The notes beneath the pieces are model-generated. The model had not been told where the DNA came from and did not search any database. It saw only the letters and a program-made list of their open reading frames with translations. This document shows, one piece after another, positions 24,440 through 34,610 of a DNA stretch of 64,000 nt. The position numbers and the translations under genes are program-made. Where the stretch lies: NCBI GenBank assembly GCA_028023455.1, contig JAQFVV010000455.1, forward strand, positions 248,001-312,000, in the 5' to 3' direction. The stretch comes from Epiperipatus broadwayi (lineage: Eukaryota > Onychophora > Udeonychophora > Euonychophora > Peripatidae). The stretch's first letter is position 1. The number at the start of each line of letters is the position of its first letter.

Positions 24440-25235
24440 TAAGAAAACAATTGTGAATTGACAAGGAAAGCTCAAAAGTATGGCACAATATTTTAATACT
24501 GATAGGAAAGTTACTTGAGCAATAAGAAGAAAAGAAGGAACTACTTTTAAAAACAGGAATAACATCCTGAAATATGTAAAAGAATTCTATAAAGACTTGT
24601 AATAAAGAGCAAAAAACAAAGCATCTTCTACAATTATGACTACTTCTGAATTGCCCAGTATTTTATAGGAAGAAGTTAGACATGCAGATAAGATAGGAAA
24701 TGTACCAGAAAATGATGGAGTTATAATCCATATCTTAAAAGACACATATAAAGAAATAAAAAAATTATTGGAAAAGTTATAAATCAAATATAAACAATAA
24801 AGATGTACCAGGTGATTGGGAAAATGCAGTAGTAATAGAGAATAAAAGTCTCAAGACTGTAAAACAACATTTTGATATTGGTAAGAAACTTACATTTGCA
24901 ATAAGAAAAAAAAGATGGAATTATTACTAAAAAGAGAGATGACATCATGAAATAGGTAGAAGAGTTCCATCAAGAATTATATAATAATAAAGAAAAAGTA
25001 CCTCCTAAATCTATTATATTTTTTGAATTTCCCAGAATTTTAAATAAAAAAGTGAGACATGCAATTAAATTTATGAAGAAAAGAAAAGATCCAAGTATGC
25101 TAGAATTATAATCAATATATTAAAAGAGGTCAGGTGAAGAAATAGAAAAAAATTTGGTAAAGTTATGTACTAAATATCTAAATAATAAAAATGTACCAGT
25201 TGATTGGAAGAATGCAGAATTAATATTTTAAAAAG
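24440..25235 (+). repeat. Tandem ~400-bp duplication of the LINE RT N-terminal region
   Basis: 24440-24835 and 24850-25235 align in order: gataggaaagttac/ggtaagaaacttac, gcaataagaa, gacatcatgaaat-type, gttagacatgca/gtgagacatgca, aaagatgtacc/aaaatgtacc, agttgattgg/ggtgattgg. Each carries the start of RT (the KxPG..I..E segment, then W..A-type). The two copies are quite diverged, so this is either an old duplication or two LINE copies joined at equivalent points. Confidence 0.65.
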
Positions 25236-27185
25236 ATGATAAAGAAGATATTAGAAAATACAGATCTATCAGTCTTTTATCAGTTTTGTATCCAATTACA
25301 ACTCATCTACAAAGAACAATGGATTTCAATCAATCAAAAGAATTGGATTTAAAAGTGGTTTTAGTGCAGTAGATCATATCCAAGAGACCAATGAATATGA
25401 GTTGCCATTATGCTTTGGATTTGTAGATTATGAAAAGTCATTTGATTCTATAAGCATTTCTTCAGTGATTAAAGTATTGGATTATCAAGATATAGACCCA
25501 GGATATTGTCATATTCTGAAAAATATTTATAAAAATGAACAGTAACAATACATAATGATATTAGGAAGATTAACATTGAGATCGGTGTAAGACAGGGTGA
25601 CTTTATATCTCCAAAAACTTTTTATAGCAGTGCTGGAAGAAGTATTTTGTAGATTAAAATGGAAAAGGAGTAAAAATAAATGGAGATTATTTAAGTCATA
25701 TTGATTTTGCAGATGATTGTAGTTATTTTTGAAAATAATGCTTTAAAGCTTCAGAAAATATTGTAAGAGTATCAGATGAGGACTAAAGGTAAATGTTAAA
25801 AAGACTAAAGTAATGTTCAATGGATTTTCTCAAAAAATGAAAATAATGATTGATTATGATGGGTTAGAAGAAGTTAACAATTACAAATACCTTGGTCAAA
25901 TTAATACTACAGATGGAAATAAAGGATGAAATTAATCACAGAATTAAACTTGGTTGGAGTGCTTTTGATAGAAATAACTTAATACTAAAAGAATATATGC
26001 CTATGTGTTTGAAAAGGAAGATTTTTAATAAATGTGTTTTACTAGTTCTTATTTATGGATCTGAGACTTGGACACTTAATAGAAGAGCAATACAGAGACT
26101 TAAGACCACTCAAAGAAGTAAAGAGAGATGCATGTTGGGAGTAACAAGAAGATACCAAAAACACAATATATGAGTAAGAGAAATAACAGATGTTACTGAC
26201 CTCATTAAAAAAATTAAAAGACAAATGGAGTTGGGCTGGACATATTGCTAGAAGAGATGATAATAGATGGACAATTGAAATATTAAACTGTATTCCAAGA
26301 GATTGTAAAAGATCTAGAATGATACCACATATGAGATGGATTAAATAAAAAAGTGTGCAGGGGTAATGTGGAGAAAAGAAACTAAAGGTCAAAGAAGATG
26401 GATTGAACTTGGAGAGATCTTCATCCTGTAATGGAGTAATAATTGTTGACAATGATGATGAATATTGATATTCAAGGAAAAGTAATAAAAAAAGATACTA
26501 GAAATTATAGATTTTTCAGTTCTATACAAAATCTTTGTGAAAATAATTGCAAGTCATGTACAGTGAACTTTGGACTCTAACTAAATAAGAGAACACATTG
26601 AATTAAAATAGTTTTAGCATAGTATGTGACACACAAATATTGAGAAAAGTCACATAAAGGATGTCTAACTCTGAGTTGTCATTATACATTGGATTTGTGG
26701 ATTGTAAAAAAAAAAACCCATTTGATTCTATAAGCATTTCTACAGTAATTAAAGAATTAGATCATCAAAATATAGACCTGAGATAATGTCATATTTTGAA
26801 AAATATTTATCAAAATATAACAACAGTAATTAGATCATATTGTTATACAAAACATTAACAGTGAGAATAGAATATAATAGGGTGATTCCATAATCCCAAA
26901 GCTAAAGCAAGTATCTTCTCCATTGGAGATTATTTAAGTCATCAACATTTTTCAGAGAATATTGTTTTGGCAATGATTGCTTCAGAGTTCAGGAAATGCA
27001 TTTTCTCAGAAAAATGAATATAAAGATTGATAATCACAAATTAGAAAAAGTTTATAACTATTAATTTCTTGGTCAAATTATTATTAATACAGGTGGAAAT
27101 ATAATGGATAAAATTAATCATTGAATTAAACTTGAAGTATTTATTTTAACTTTATCTTTCTTATTGCATTGCCAAATCTATCAAA

Positions 27186-27347
27186 TATTAATATCATCTA
27201 TGTCCTTTATTACTTTTTACAACACCCTATTGACAATTTTGGTTGTCCTAGTAGGAGTTCTGAAGAAGATTTCTGGGGAAATCGAAATTGTTGATAGTAG
27301 GTTGTAAAAAGCATTGTAAAAAGTAATAAAGAACATAGATGATGTTA
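27186..27347. repeat. Hairpin insert in LINE B with hammerhead-like apex
   Basis: The left arm (catctatgtcctttattact, tttttacaac) and right arm (gttgtaaaaa, agtaataaagaacatagatg) are inverted repeats. The 50-90 nt between them hold the hammerhead-like core at 27260-27287. LINE B sequence resumes at about 27348. Confidence 0.7.
27260..27287 (+). ncRNA. Hammerhead-ribozyme-like core with conserved nucleotides intact
   Basis: CTGAAGA (27260-27266) is followed by a 6-bp stem, gatttc-tggg-gaaatc (27268-27283), and GAAA (27284-27287). Every conserved core position C3-U4-G5-A6-N7-G8-A9 and G12-A13-A14 is present. Flanking segments caaccc-like and gttgatagtaggttg could form stem I, but stem III and the cleavage-site context could not be modelled with certainty. 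It may come from a PLE-type terminal repeat or a small retrozyme-like element. Activity is not shown. Confidence 0.4.
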
Positions 27348-27665
27348 AGGATTATAAAAGATGTAGATAAAGATACCATATGAGTTAGATAGATAAAGTA
27401 AAAAAACTGCTATGGAGAAGAAATACTATGGATTAGATAATCTGGATTAAACTTTGAGTCAGCTTTATCCTATAATGGATCAATAATGATTGAGAAGAGT
27501 GATAAAGAAAATGATACATACATAGTGCTAGCAAATATTTTCTGCAAATTAAATAACAAATGTCATTAAACCATTGTTTATTGTTGTATTTATATATTGG
27601 ACTATTTCAATCAGCTAATATGAATATTGAAGATCGTTAGAAAAATTTAACTTTATTTAAATATT

Positions 27666-28600
27666 AAACAAAGGCAAAACTCTCCATACAGTAGTGCCAC
27701 CCTGTACCAAACAGAGTAATCAATAGATGCCAGAAGGCTTGTGCATAAAATCCCTATCTAGTGCCCACTCATACAATATCCCCAGACTAGTTTCTGGCTT
27801 GTGGTCATCATCAGTGAGGCGCCTTGGATCTGAGAGCACTGCACCTAGATCTTAGGATCTAATGCAACCCTCCAGCAGCCACCTTTTAACTCTAATTTAC
27901 TACAAAATAATTGAAAACATTGTTAATATCTTCAATCTAAGCTCAATAGCTTATATAGTCATATGGGTTTAAACTCAATTCAGCATCCATACATTTTGGT
28001 GTCTTTGGCTCTTAAACAACCATAGCCACCACTATCCTATTAGGCATCCATTGATTACTCTGTTTGGCACAGGGTGGCACTACTGTATGGAGAGTTTTGC
28101 CTTTGTTTACAACAAATTATGTGCTAGTATAGAGATGGTGATCATGTGATGTTTAGTGGTTTAACACCAATCCTGCCTAATAGGATAGTGGTGGCTATGG
28201 TTGTTTAAGAGCCAAAGACACCAAAATGTATGGGTGCTGAATTGAGTTTAGACCCATATGACTATATAAGCTATTGAGCTTAGATTGAAGATATTAACAA
28301 TGTTTTCAATTTCATTCTCATAGTTTTGTAGTAGAGTTAAAAGGTGACTGCTGGAGAGTTGCATTAGATCCTAAGATCTAGGTGCAGTGCCCTCAGATCC
28401 AAGGCTCCTCACTGATGATGGCCACAAGCCAGAAACTAGTCTGGGGATATTGGATGAGTAGGCACTAGATAGGAATTTTATGCACAAGCCTTCTGGCATC
28501 CAGTGATTACTCTGTTTGGCACAGAGTGGCACTACTGTATGGAGAGTTTTGCCTCTGTTTACGACAAATTATGTGCTAGTATAGAGATGGTGATCATGTG
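27666..28600. mobile_element. Foldback element FB1, 935-bp palindromic copy
   Basis: The left arm, about 27684-28046, and right arm, about 28169-28550, are long inverted repeats carrying ccaccactatcctattaggc, ctcaattcagcatccataca and caccttttaactct with their complements. The 122-bp loop is itself an FB1 end segment (ggcactactgtatggagagt ... gatcatgtgatgtttagtgg). A 13-bp direct repeat, TTATTTAAATATT, flanks it at 27653-27665 and 28601-28613. The PLE at 43510-43545 shows the uninterrupted host sequence (catttaaatatttcaaatac). Confidence 0.85.
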
Positions 28601-28661
28601 TTATTTAAATATTCCAAATACACTCAACTATTAGTAATAGTGCACAGGTTAGTATATACAC

Positions 28662-28688
28662 AATAATATTCTCCCCTCTTCTTCAGGT
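28662..28688 (-). other. Hammerhead-like motif in PLE tail, minus strand
   Basis: The complement reads acctgaagaagaggggagaa, with the C-U-G-A-A-G-A core present but the 3' stem II strand and G-A-A-A replaced. It is in the same position, after the tRNA-like segment, as in the plus-strand copies. Confidence 0.35.
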
Positions 28689-28694
28689 ATTACT

Positions 28695-28795
28695 GGTCTG
28701 ACCAGTGACAGTACTAGCATGGTAATCAAATCTGGATTTCTTAGATTCTTGAGTATTGAATTTTAAGGTAATGCTCTAATCAACTAAGTCATCAT
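28695..28795 (-). other. tRNA-like segment in PLE tail, minus strand
   Basis: On the minus strand, gacttagttgattagagcat resembles an A-box region and agatttgattaccatgc a decayed B-box. The same segment lies at 29495-29575, 43630-43735 and 46165-46242, always between the GIY-YIG remnant and the hammerhead-like motif. Confidence 0.55.
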
Positions 28796-29089
28796 GACAA
28801 AGGCAACAGTCAGTAGAAATTTCATATACTTATCTATGAGGTTCCTTTTGATTTTTCCATTTTTTTCTAAGAGCAAAGTTGGTTAGTGGTTTCCATACAT
28901 TATATATAGTCACACTAAGTTGACTTACAGAATTGTTTGTCATTGTCATATGAGCAGCTTTTTTACATTTTCTTCTTAATAACAGACTGCAATCAGTTTA
29001 ACATCAGAACAGCTTTCCAGAGCCATATTATACTATGAGGAATTCTAACATCTACAAAGTCTAAACTTGCTGAAAAGAAAAACTTTCTA

Positions 29090-29310
29090 TAAAATATTGT
29101 GTGAATGTGGAAAACATATATCGGTGAGACCAGTCATCCCATACAATGGTACTTGCAAGAACACAAACTGTATGACTAGAAGAGAGAAATAGATGTGCCT
29201 AAGGTAGCAGATCATGTTGTACCAATGAACATATGTTCAAATGAAAAAATACAAACATATTGGATAGAGAAGAAAAGATCCAAAGAAGAAATTTTAAAGC
29301 TGCTCATATG
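29090..29310 (+). pseudogene. PLE GIY-YIG endonuclease remnant
   Basis: Split across frames it reads ILCECGKHIS, then ETSHP-like, then LQEHKL and VADHV, followed by IQTYWIEKKRS. These correspond to the GIY-YIG region, the EH motif and the terminal glutamate helix. The first half of YIG is damaged (YIG-E region read as HIS-V). It is followed by the tRNA-like segment and the terminus. Confidence 0.7.
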
Positions 29311-29345
29311 ACAATGGCAAACAATCCCATAAATCAGCCTAGTGT

Positions 29346-29407
29346 AACTATACATAATGTATGGAAAACACTAATCAACTATACATAATGTATGGAAAAC
29401 ACTAATC
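29346..29407. repeat. Perfect 31-bp tandem duplication
   Basis: The unit aactatacataatgtatgga plus aaacactaatc occurs twice back to back inside the PLE copy. The homologous place at about 46040-46080 has a single copy, so the duplication is local and recent. Confidence 0.9.
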
Positions 29408-29494
29408 AACTTTTCTCTTTTTTTTAAGTGGAGAAATGAGGAGGAACTTCAGAGATAAGTATATGAAATTTCTATTAACTGTCACCATTGGCAG

Positions 29495-29575
29495 GATGAC
29501 TCACTCAGTTAGAGCATTACCTGAAAATTCAATACTCAAAAATCTAAGGGCCCAGATTAGATTCCCATGCTAGTA
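29495..29575 (+). other. tRNA-like segment in PLE tail, plus strand
   Basis: gatgactcactcagttagag resembles a tRNA A-box region, and agattagattcccatg corresponds to the B-box ggttcgattcc seen at 46226. The spacing between boxes is longer than in a simple tRNA. Confidence 0.6.
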
Positions 29576-29599
29576 CTGTCATTGGTCAGGTCAGCAACA

Positions 29600-29632
29600 C
29601 TGAAGAAAAGGGGAGAATAATACCTCTGAAGC
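29600..29632 (+). other. Hammerhead-like motif in PLE tail
   Basis: ctgaaga is followed by aaagggg...acctct and then gaagc. The C-U-G-A-A-G-A core and G-A-A are kept and a stem of about five pairs is possible. Sequence after it jumps directly to the terminal segment ttatttggaatat, so the 3' half of a ribozyme fold is missing here. Confidence 0.4.
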
Positions 29633-29720
29633 AGAATTTATTTGGAATATTTAAATAAAGTTAATTTTTTCTAAAGATATTCAATACTCATCATTAGATG
29701 ATGTAAATAGTCCAACATAT

Positions 29721-30094
29721 AAAACATCATCATCTTCAAGAAAACATTATTTATTGTGATTTATTTATAAATAAATAAAACTTTCACTTTTTTTAATAAC
29801 GCACTATCCTTAATAATTATAATAATAAAAAAATAATCGATTGGATTTAATTATTCTGAAATTCTTAAGAAGTTCGTTTTGCGGAAGTAATGGAGCATAT
29901 TAGTGCGCACATGGGGGGAGGAAATGTACTATCATTCCCAGAAAGAAAAGAAAGTAATTCAAAAGGTGTAAATGATTAATGATATTAATTTTGAGCTATT
30001 CTTTATTATCATTATTAATTTTTAGTTATTTTCAATATAGATATCATTAGCGCATTTTCTTAATACTAATTTACTTAATTATTAAAAATTATGT
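29721..30094. other. No recognisable feature
   Basis: AT-rich spacer. A slightly GC-richer patch at 29870-29930 (gtgcgcacatggggggagga) matches nothing I know. Confidence 0.5.
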
Positions 30095-30310
30095 TGAAGA
30101 TTTGCTATCTTAATATAAGCTGAGCTTTGATTGTATATATATGTGGAGATGATAATCTGGACCAACTGACGAATGCTGGTTTAGCACAAAATACGAATAT
30201 TGGTGATTATTTATCTTTTCGACATGTGTGTGATCAAGGGTATCAGCGGTATGATATATCATGGATGGTCGAGAGTCATGTGAAAGTCTGAGTTCAAACT
30301 CTCTACATAT
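30095..30310 (+). repeat. SINE-A copy
   Basis: Landmarks gctatcttaatat, ctggaccaactgacgaatgc, tggtttagcacaaaata, cgacatgtgtgtgatcaa and the B-box-like gagttcaaactctc appear in family order. Confidence 0.7.
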
Positions 30311-30360
30311 TACATATATAAGTGCAGGTATAAAAAAGGCTGTTGAGTAGAGAAAAAAAT

Positions 30361-30680
30361 TAATATTCAATTAAATAAATTAAAATTAAAAATATTTTAT
30401 ACCTATAATTTTTAAAAAAATATTTTTTTTACAAATTTTTTCAAAAATAATAATTAATTATATATTTTATATCTTTTAAAAATGTTATTTACATATTTAC
30501 AATCATTTCCTACATTTCCCAATAATTTAGTGATTAAATAATTGTAAATATGTAAATAACATTTTTAAAAGATATAAAATATGTATTGAATTATTATTAT
30601 TTTTGAAAAAATTAGAAAAAAAAATTATTTTATTTTATTTATAGGTATAAAAAACTTTAATTTTATTTGATTGAATATTT
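30361..30680. repeat. AT-rich palindrome with ~140-bp arms
   Basis: The arms 30361-30503 and 30541-30680 are imperfect inverted repeats; the segment gttatttacatatttacaat and its complement next to the 37-nt loop are exact. It sits between two SINE-A copies. Confidence 0.8.
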
Positions 30681-30682
30681 AT

Positions 30683-31110
30683 AGCATATATGTGTGGAGA
30701 TGGTAATCTGGACCAATTGATTGCTGTTTTAGCATGAAATACCTATATTGGTGATTATTTATCTTTTCGATATAAAGTTTTAATTATAAATTTATTTAAA
30801 CACACATTGATTATGTAAGTAATATTCATTAAGGCTGTAGCTTCAAGCACATGCATATAAAATGTGATAGTAGGGACCTCTACAGGTCTTAAACCACAAG
30901 CTTACTCTTTGGGAGAGTATTTAAATAGAAAGTAGGTTGAAATAAAGAAGGGGTTCCTCTCTTTTCATCCAAAGAGTAAGCTTGTGGTTTAAGACCTGTA
31001 GATGTCCCTACTATCGCTTTTCGATATAAATAAGTTTGAGTGTATCAGTGTTGTGAGATAGAGTGGAGAGTGATGGGTCTTATGAAAGTCTGTGCTCATA
31101 TACTCTATAT
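30683..31110 (+). repeat. SINE-A copy split by an FB2 element
   Basis: SINE-A sequence (gtggagatggtaatctggac ... gattatttatc) stops at 30776 and resumes at 31017 with gagtgtatcagtgttgtgag and gaaagtctgtgctcatatac. The junction carries the FB2 target duplication. Confidence 0.75.
30777..31016. mobile_element. Foldback element FB2, copy 2
   Basis: Arms of about 60 bp carry gtagggacctctacaggtct, taaaccacaagcttactctt and their complements around a ~50-nt loop that is absent from copy 1. A 14-bp direct repeat, CTTTTCGATATAAA, flanks it at 30763-30776 and 31017-31030, inside a SINE-A host. Copy 1 is at 12679-12890. Both start with ttttaattataaatttattt. Confidence 0.85.
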
Positions 31111-33476
31111 ATTAATTGAATATTGTAAATTGTATATGTAAACTGGTAAAATGTTAAATTTATATTTATGTATTTATTTAATTATAATATATAAGTATGT
31201 GAATAAAAAAAGGTACAATTTAATGTAAATGATGTCCAGTAGATGGAATAGATATAGTTAATTGGTTATATGAATTGTTTAACATAATATCTTGAAAAAA
31301 CCTCAATGGAGATGAAAGCCAGTTTGATAAATATTATACTATTGTTATTAATAGTTGTTTATTTCAATTTTATTTTGATTGATTATGTATTGGTGGCAAT
31401 ATTATGGACAAATAAAATGTATTAGATATTTATCCGTAGACTATTTCATACAAGTTAGCATCATTGCCGCTGATTTGTTTAAATTAAACTTTTTTTTTAA
31501 ATTGCAGAAAAACCATGTGGACAATGCATGTGTCAATACCATCATTCTCCACAGGTCGAGTTCATTTTTAAAATGGTGTATGGCATGTTAAAATCAGACA
31601 AAATTCCAATTTTTTATTAATATTTTTACTAATAAATTTATTAAATTTTTTTTCTGCTCAGTTTGCTAGATTGCATAAAGAAGACAAAAGCACAAATGTT
31701 TCAGTGACCAGAGTCCTTAATAAAATGAATTCAACATGCTTCAATACTTTTGCAATTTCAAAGCCTTCATGCCGAAAACAAACGTAATGCATGTAAGTAT
31801 TCAATTTTAGATTTTGTTATTATTTGAATATTATTATTTTAAATTTTTTTATTATTTAATAAATGTATAATTTATTAATGTGTTTGTGTTGTATCAGTGT
31901 GTCTGTGTAGTATATAAATAATACTTGTATTCAAATATAATGAAAGTAGTAATTTATGTTCAATGTAATTTTGGGGCACTGATCCAAGTTTGAGGCAACC
32001 TTATTTTATAGACATAATAATTCTCAAAAGGTTTAATAATTTATTAGTGGGTCTACATTTGTATGAATGAGTTTGTGTTTATACTTGCATGTCTGTGTTT
32101 GTAAAACAAGTAATGATTTTCATATATAAAATTAGACTACTATAGATCAGTGCAATGTAAATTTTAAGACTGATTATCAAATGCACAAAATTTACAGGGC
32201 ATAGTATCATGTGAAAATATAAACTCTTAAAACCAATAAAGAGAGGTTTCAAGTGGTGTGTGTGTGTATGTGGTGATCGCTACAACGGTTATGTATAACA
32301 CATGGAATTGTATGCAGGCAAAGAATCAAATTGTGATTCTGGCTTATGCTTTGGTACTCATGTTGTGAAGTCAATAGTTTTGCCATATCTTGCATCACAT
32401 TATTTTCAACTCTATAGTTAAAAAATCAGCTATATGCTAATAAATTATATTTCTGTGGGACAGTAGATATAACAAGATAGCATCAATAATGTGTACAAAA
32501 ATATAAACATCACTGGTGTACACAAAAAATATAAAATGAAGAGGGGAGACTTATTTTATCATTGATACAGACAGTAACCTTCAATTTGTAGTTTGGGATA
32601 GACAAGAAGACAATGTCTATGGTTACAAATGCATATCCACCTTCTGAAAATGATTTATTTTGTATCTTTTATTAGGATTAATATTTTTTTTATAGATTGA
32701 CTAGAGATTTTTTAACTTTTGGGGTATGAGATAAAAATAAAGAATTCTTATGCTACTACTTTTGTAAGTTTTAAAACTATGGATTATCTCATATAAGAAG
32801 TATTATATATGGTTTGAATGAGAACTTCATGAGAAATACAAAGAAATTATCAATGTAGATGTAATTTTAAACTTAGTTAATAATAAATTAGAAATTATGA
32901 ACAAACAATAAAGTATTTTTTTGGATCTTGAGATTTCTTTTTCTCCTTACTTTTTAATAGTAATCACTACTTGTCTTAACCTTATTTTTTTCTTAGATTT
33001 TTAGTCTCTATCAATTTAAAGCTTTTTGCTCTAACATTATTAAAACTGACATTATTGTGAAAATTGGTATCAAATCAATTTTTTTAAACATTCAATATGA
33101 TGCCAAATACCCTTATTGTGTTATAGTAATATTTTAGATAGTTGATGAGATACCCGGGAAACTTTTAAGATATGGTGTTGATATCTTAGCCTTGAAAATG
33201 TTGGGTATTTTGATGTACATATGGATGCATTAAATTGTACCTTGTGAAGATATCTGATAAATTCATAAAGTTTCTACCATATAGTTATAGCCCATTCTCA
33301 TGGTCTGATTATAGTTCATAATTCATAATTCCATACAATAGAAAAAGTGTAAAAGCTTCAAACTGCTCTGCACTAGTTTAGAAAATTCATAAATATACTT
33401 CTAATTTCTCAGTAATTATCTCAGCTTCAAATTGTCATTAATTAATTCCAATTTATTGCTCTTAAAGATATTCAAA
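31111..33476. other. Mostly unrecognised; holds one candidate exon pair
   Basis: AT-rich sequence with moderate-complexity patches (32270-32420). Apart from the weak exon candidate at 31508-31787, no frame, transposon or RNA gene was recognised. Confidence 0.5.
31508..31787 (+). other. Candidate exon pair of unknown gene (weak)
   Basis: A pyrimidine-rich tract ending in ttgcag precedes 31508, and a cag/gt donor follows 31554. The next tract, ttttttttctgctcag, ends at 31661. Joined in frame they encode KPCGQCMCQYHHSPQ followed by FARLHKEDKSTNVSVTRVLN and 21 further residues to a TAA at 31785. The implied intron is about 107 bp, short for a large genome. The peptide is not low-complexity but resembles no family I know. 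AT-rich genomes produce such signals by chance, so this is only a pointer. Confidence 0.15.
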
Positions 33477-33482
33477 TTAGTC

Positions 33483-33516
<34 letters not shown>

Positions 33517-33531
33517 GACTAATTTAAAAAA

Positions 33532-33577
<46 letters not shown>

Positions 33578-33583
33578 TTTTTT
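33477..33583. repeat. Two nested (AT)n hairpins
   Basis: attagtcta...tagactaat encloses the first AT tract, and aaaaaatgaatatat...atatattcatttttt encloses the second. Both are self-complementary to the ends. Confidence 0.9.
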
Positions 33584-33769
33584 AGTTTCTGACACATCCA
33601 TTATTTAATCTTCACACTTCATTATTAATTTTTCGAAATACTATTAATTAATTCTCCAATAGTTGCAACAACTTCTCTAATTTTATTCTTACTATAAACG
33701 TAGCTATTCTGATTTTTAAAAATACAGAAACAGACAAAATTGCCATAATTATCATTGATTATCATTATT

Positions 33770-34610
33770 ACCATTACAGCAAAGTCAGTTTCAAAAAATG
33801 TAGTTGATTATTTTGAGCCAAAGCAGTTACCAAAGAATCAATATGATTATAAGGGATTTAGAAGTACAATAGATATGATTTTATTGCCAAAAAATGCAAC
33901 AAAAGTGTCAGAAACAAGAGTTGCTTATAGATTGCTTTTATTGATTTTATCAAAGCATTTGATTCAGTTAATCAAACAGGTCTATGACATTGTTTAAGAT
34001 TAGTTGATTATCCACTAAGGTTTGATTGTGCATCTTCTATATGATGAAATGAGAAAGAGTGGTATTACTATAGTTAAAAAATCTGATATATGTTTAATAA
34101 AATCAAGGGTCAAACAACAATTTGTACTTGTTTCAATATTGTTTTTTTTATTTCTATGACTGTTGTATTTGGAACTGCTTATAGATGACTTAATAAATCA
34201 GGAATCAAGATGTGAACCAGGTTCAAAGGAAAAAACGTTGACTTGAATTGATTAAAAACAAAAGCAAAAATGTCATTTGTTTTTTTATTTTTGAATTTGT
34301 ATATGCTGAAGTATATACTTTTTTCACCAGTTCAAAAGACAATCTATAGAATGTATTAATTCTTTTTGAATTGGTTTAGCAGTTGATGTTCAAAAACCTC
34401 AAGACTTTATCAGCCAATAATGGAGAAAAAATTAGCTTCTTTTAGCTTTGATAGTTATCAACTTAAAAATTAAACCAATTTAAATATCTTGGTAAGTTTT
34501 TAAGTATGAATGTAAACTTAGATATTGAATTATAGTACAGACTCCAATATACTGTTGCTATTAACCTTTTAGGAATATTTTTTATCACTAGAAACCTTTT
34601 TTTAAATTAG
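33770..34610 (+). mobile_element. Decayed LINE reverse transcriptase fragment
   Basis: The frame at 33755-33997 reads LPKNQYDYKGFRSTIDMI, matching LP..QCGFR.GRSTIDMI before RT motif A. A frameshifted motif A follows (LSKHLIQLIKQ for FTKAFDSVNR). Then LLYDEMRKSGITIV, a VKQQFVLVSILF region (for GVKQGCVLAPTLF) and, near 34485, a YLG-like segment with FLSMNVNLDIEL. The order matches the invertebrate LINE RT that is also on the minus strand at 58290-59670 and differs from the RTE copies. No endonuclease was seen. Confidence 0.7.

Larger units (their letters stand above)
23595..26455 (+). mobile_element. Decayed RTE-type non-LTR retrotransposon (LINE A)
   Basis: The order is endonuclease, linker, RT, C-terminus. 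The endonuclease part reads NEEVNDFYIDVQNTFNQTP near 23655-23715. RT motif A is FGFVDYEKSFDSISIS at ~25415, motif B GVRQGDFISP at ~25585, motif C HIDFADDCSY at ~25700, followed by YKYLGQ at ~25883. The frame at 25892-26173 continues LIYGSETWTLNRRAI and RCMLGVTRRYQ, the usual RTE C-terminus. The tail WAGHIARRDDNRWTIE leads to a 3' end rich in gatgatgaa. Frameshifts and stops are frequent. A tRNA-like SINE (24208-24290) and an internal duplication (24440-25235) disrupt it. Confidence 0.85.
26465..27510 (+). mobile_element. Second decayed RTE LINE (LINE B), adjacent to LINE A
   Basis: It starts within RT (agatactagaaattatagat, K-D-T-R-N-Y-R), passes motif A (ggatttgtggattgtaaaaa ... catttgattctataagcatt) and the Y-F-L-G-Q region (~27060), and ends with the RTE tail (aaagatgtagataaagatac, ggatcaataatgattgagaa). 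A foreign hairpin insert occupies about 27150-27347. It is even more decayed than LINE A. Confidence 0.7.
27590..29720. mobile_element. PLE hairpin: minus-strand tail then plus-strand copy, with FB1 nested
   Basis: 27590-27665 and 28601-28965 together are a minus-strand PLE 3' region, split by an FB1 palindrome. From about 28975 the same family runs on the plus strand to 29720 with linker, GIY-YIG remnant, tRNA-like segment, hammerhead-like motif and terminus. The outer termini (tattggactatttcaatcag at 27595 and its complement near 29705) match as inverted repeats. Confidence 0.7.

Noticed and set aside
26042-26452. 136-codon minus-strand frame
   Set aside because: It lies antisense to the C-terminal region of RTE LINE A, where the plus strand carries the recognisable motifs.
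27666-28600. Repeated segments that could look like a CRISPR-type array
   Set aside because: The repeats are inverted and not evenly spaced direct repeats, they have no spacers, and the context is a eukaryotic transposon.
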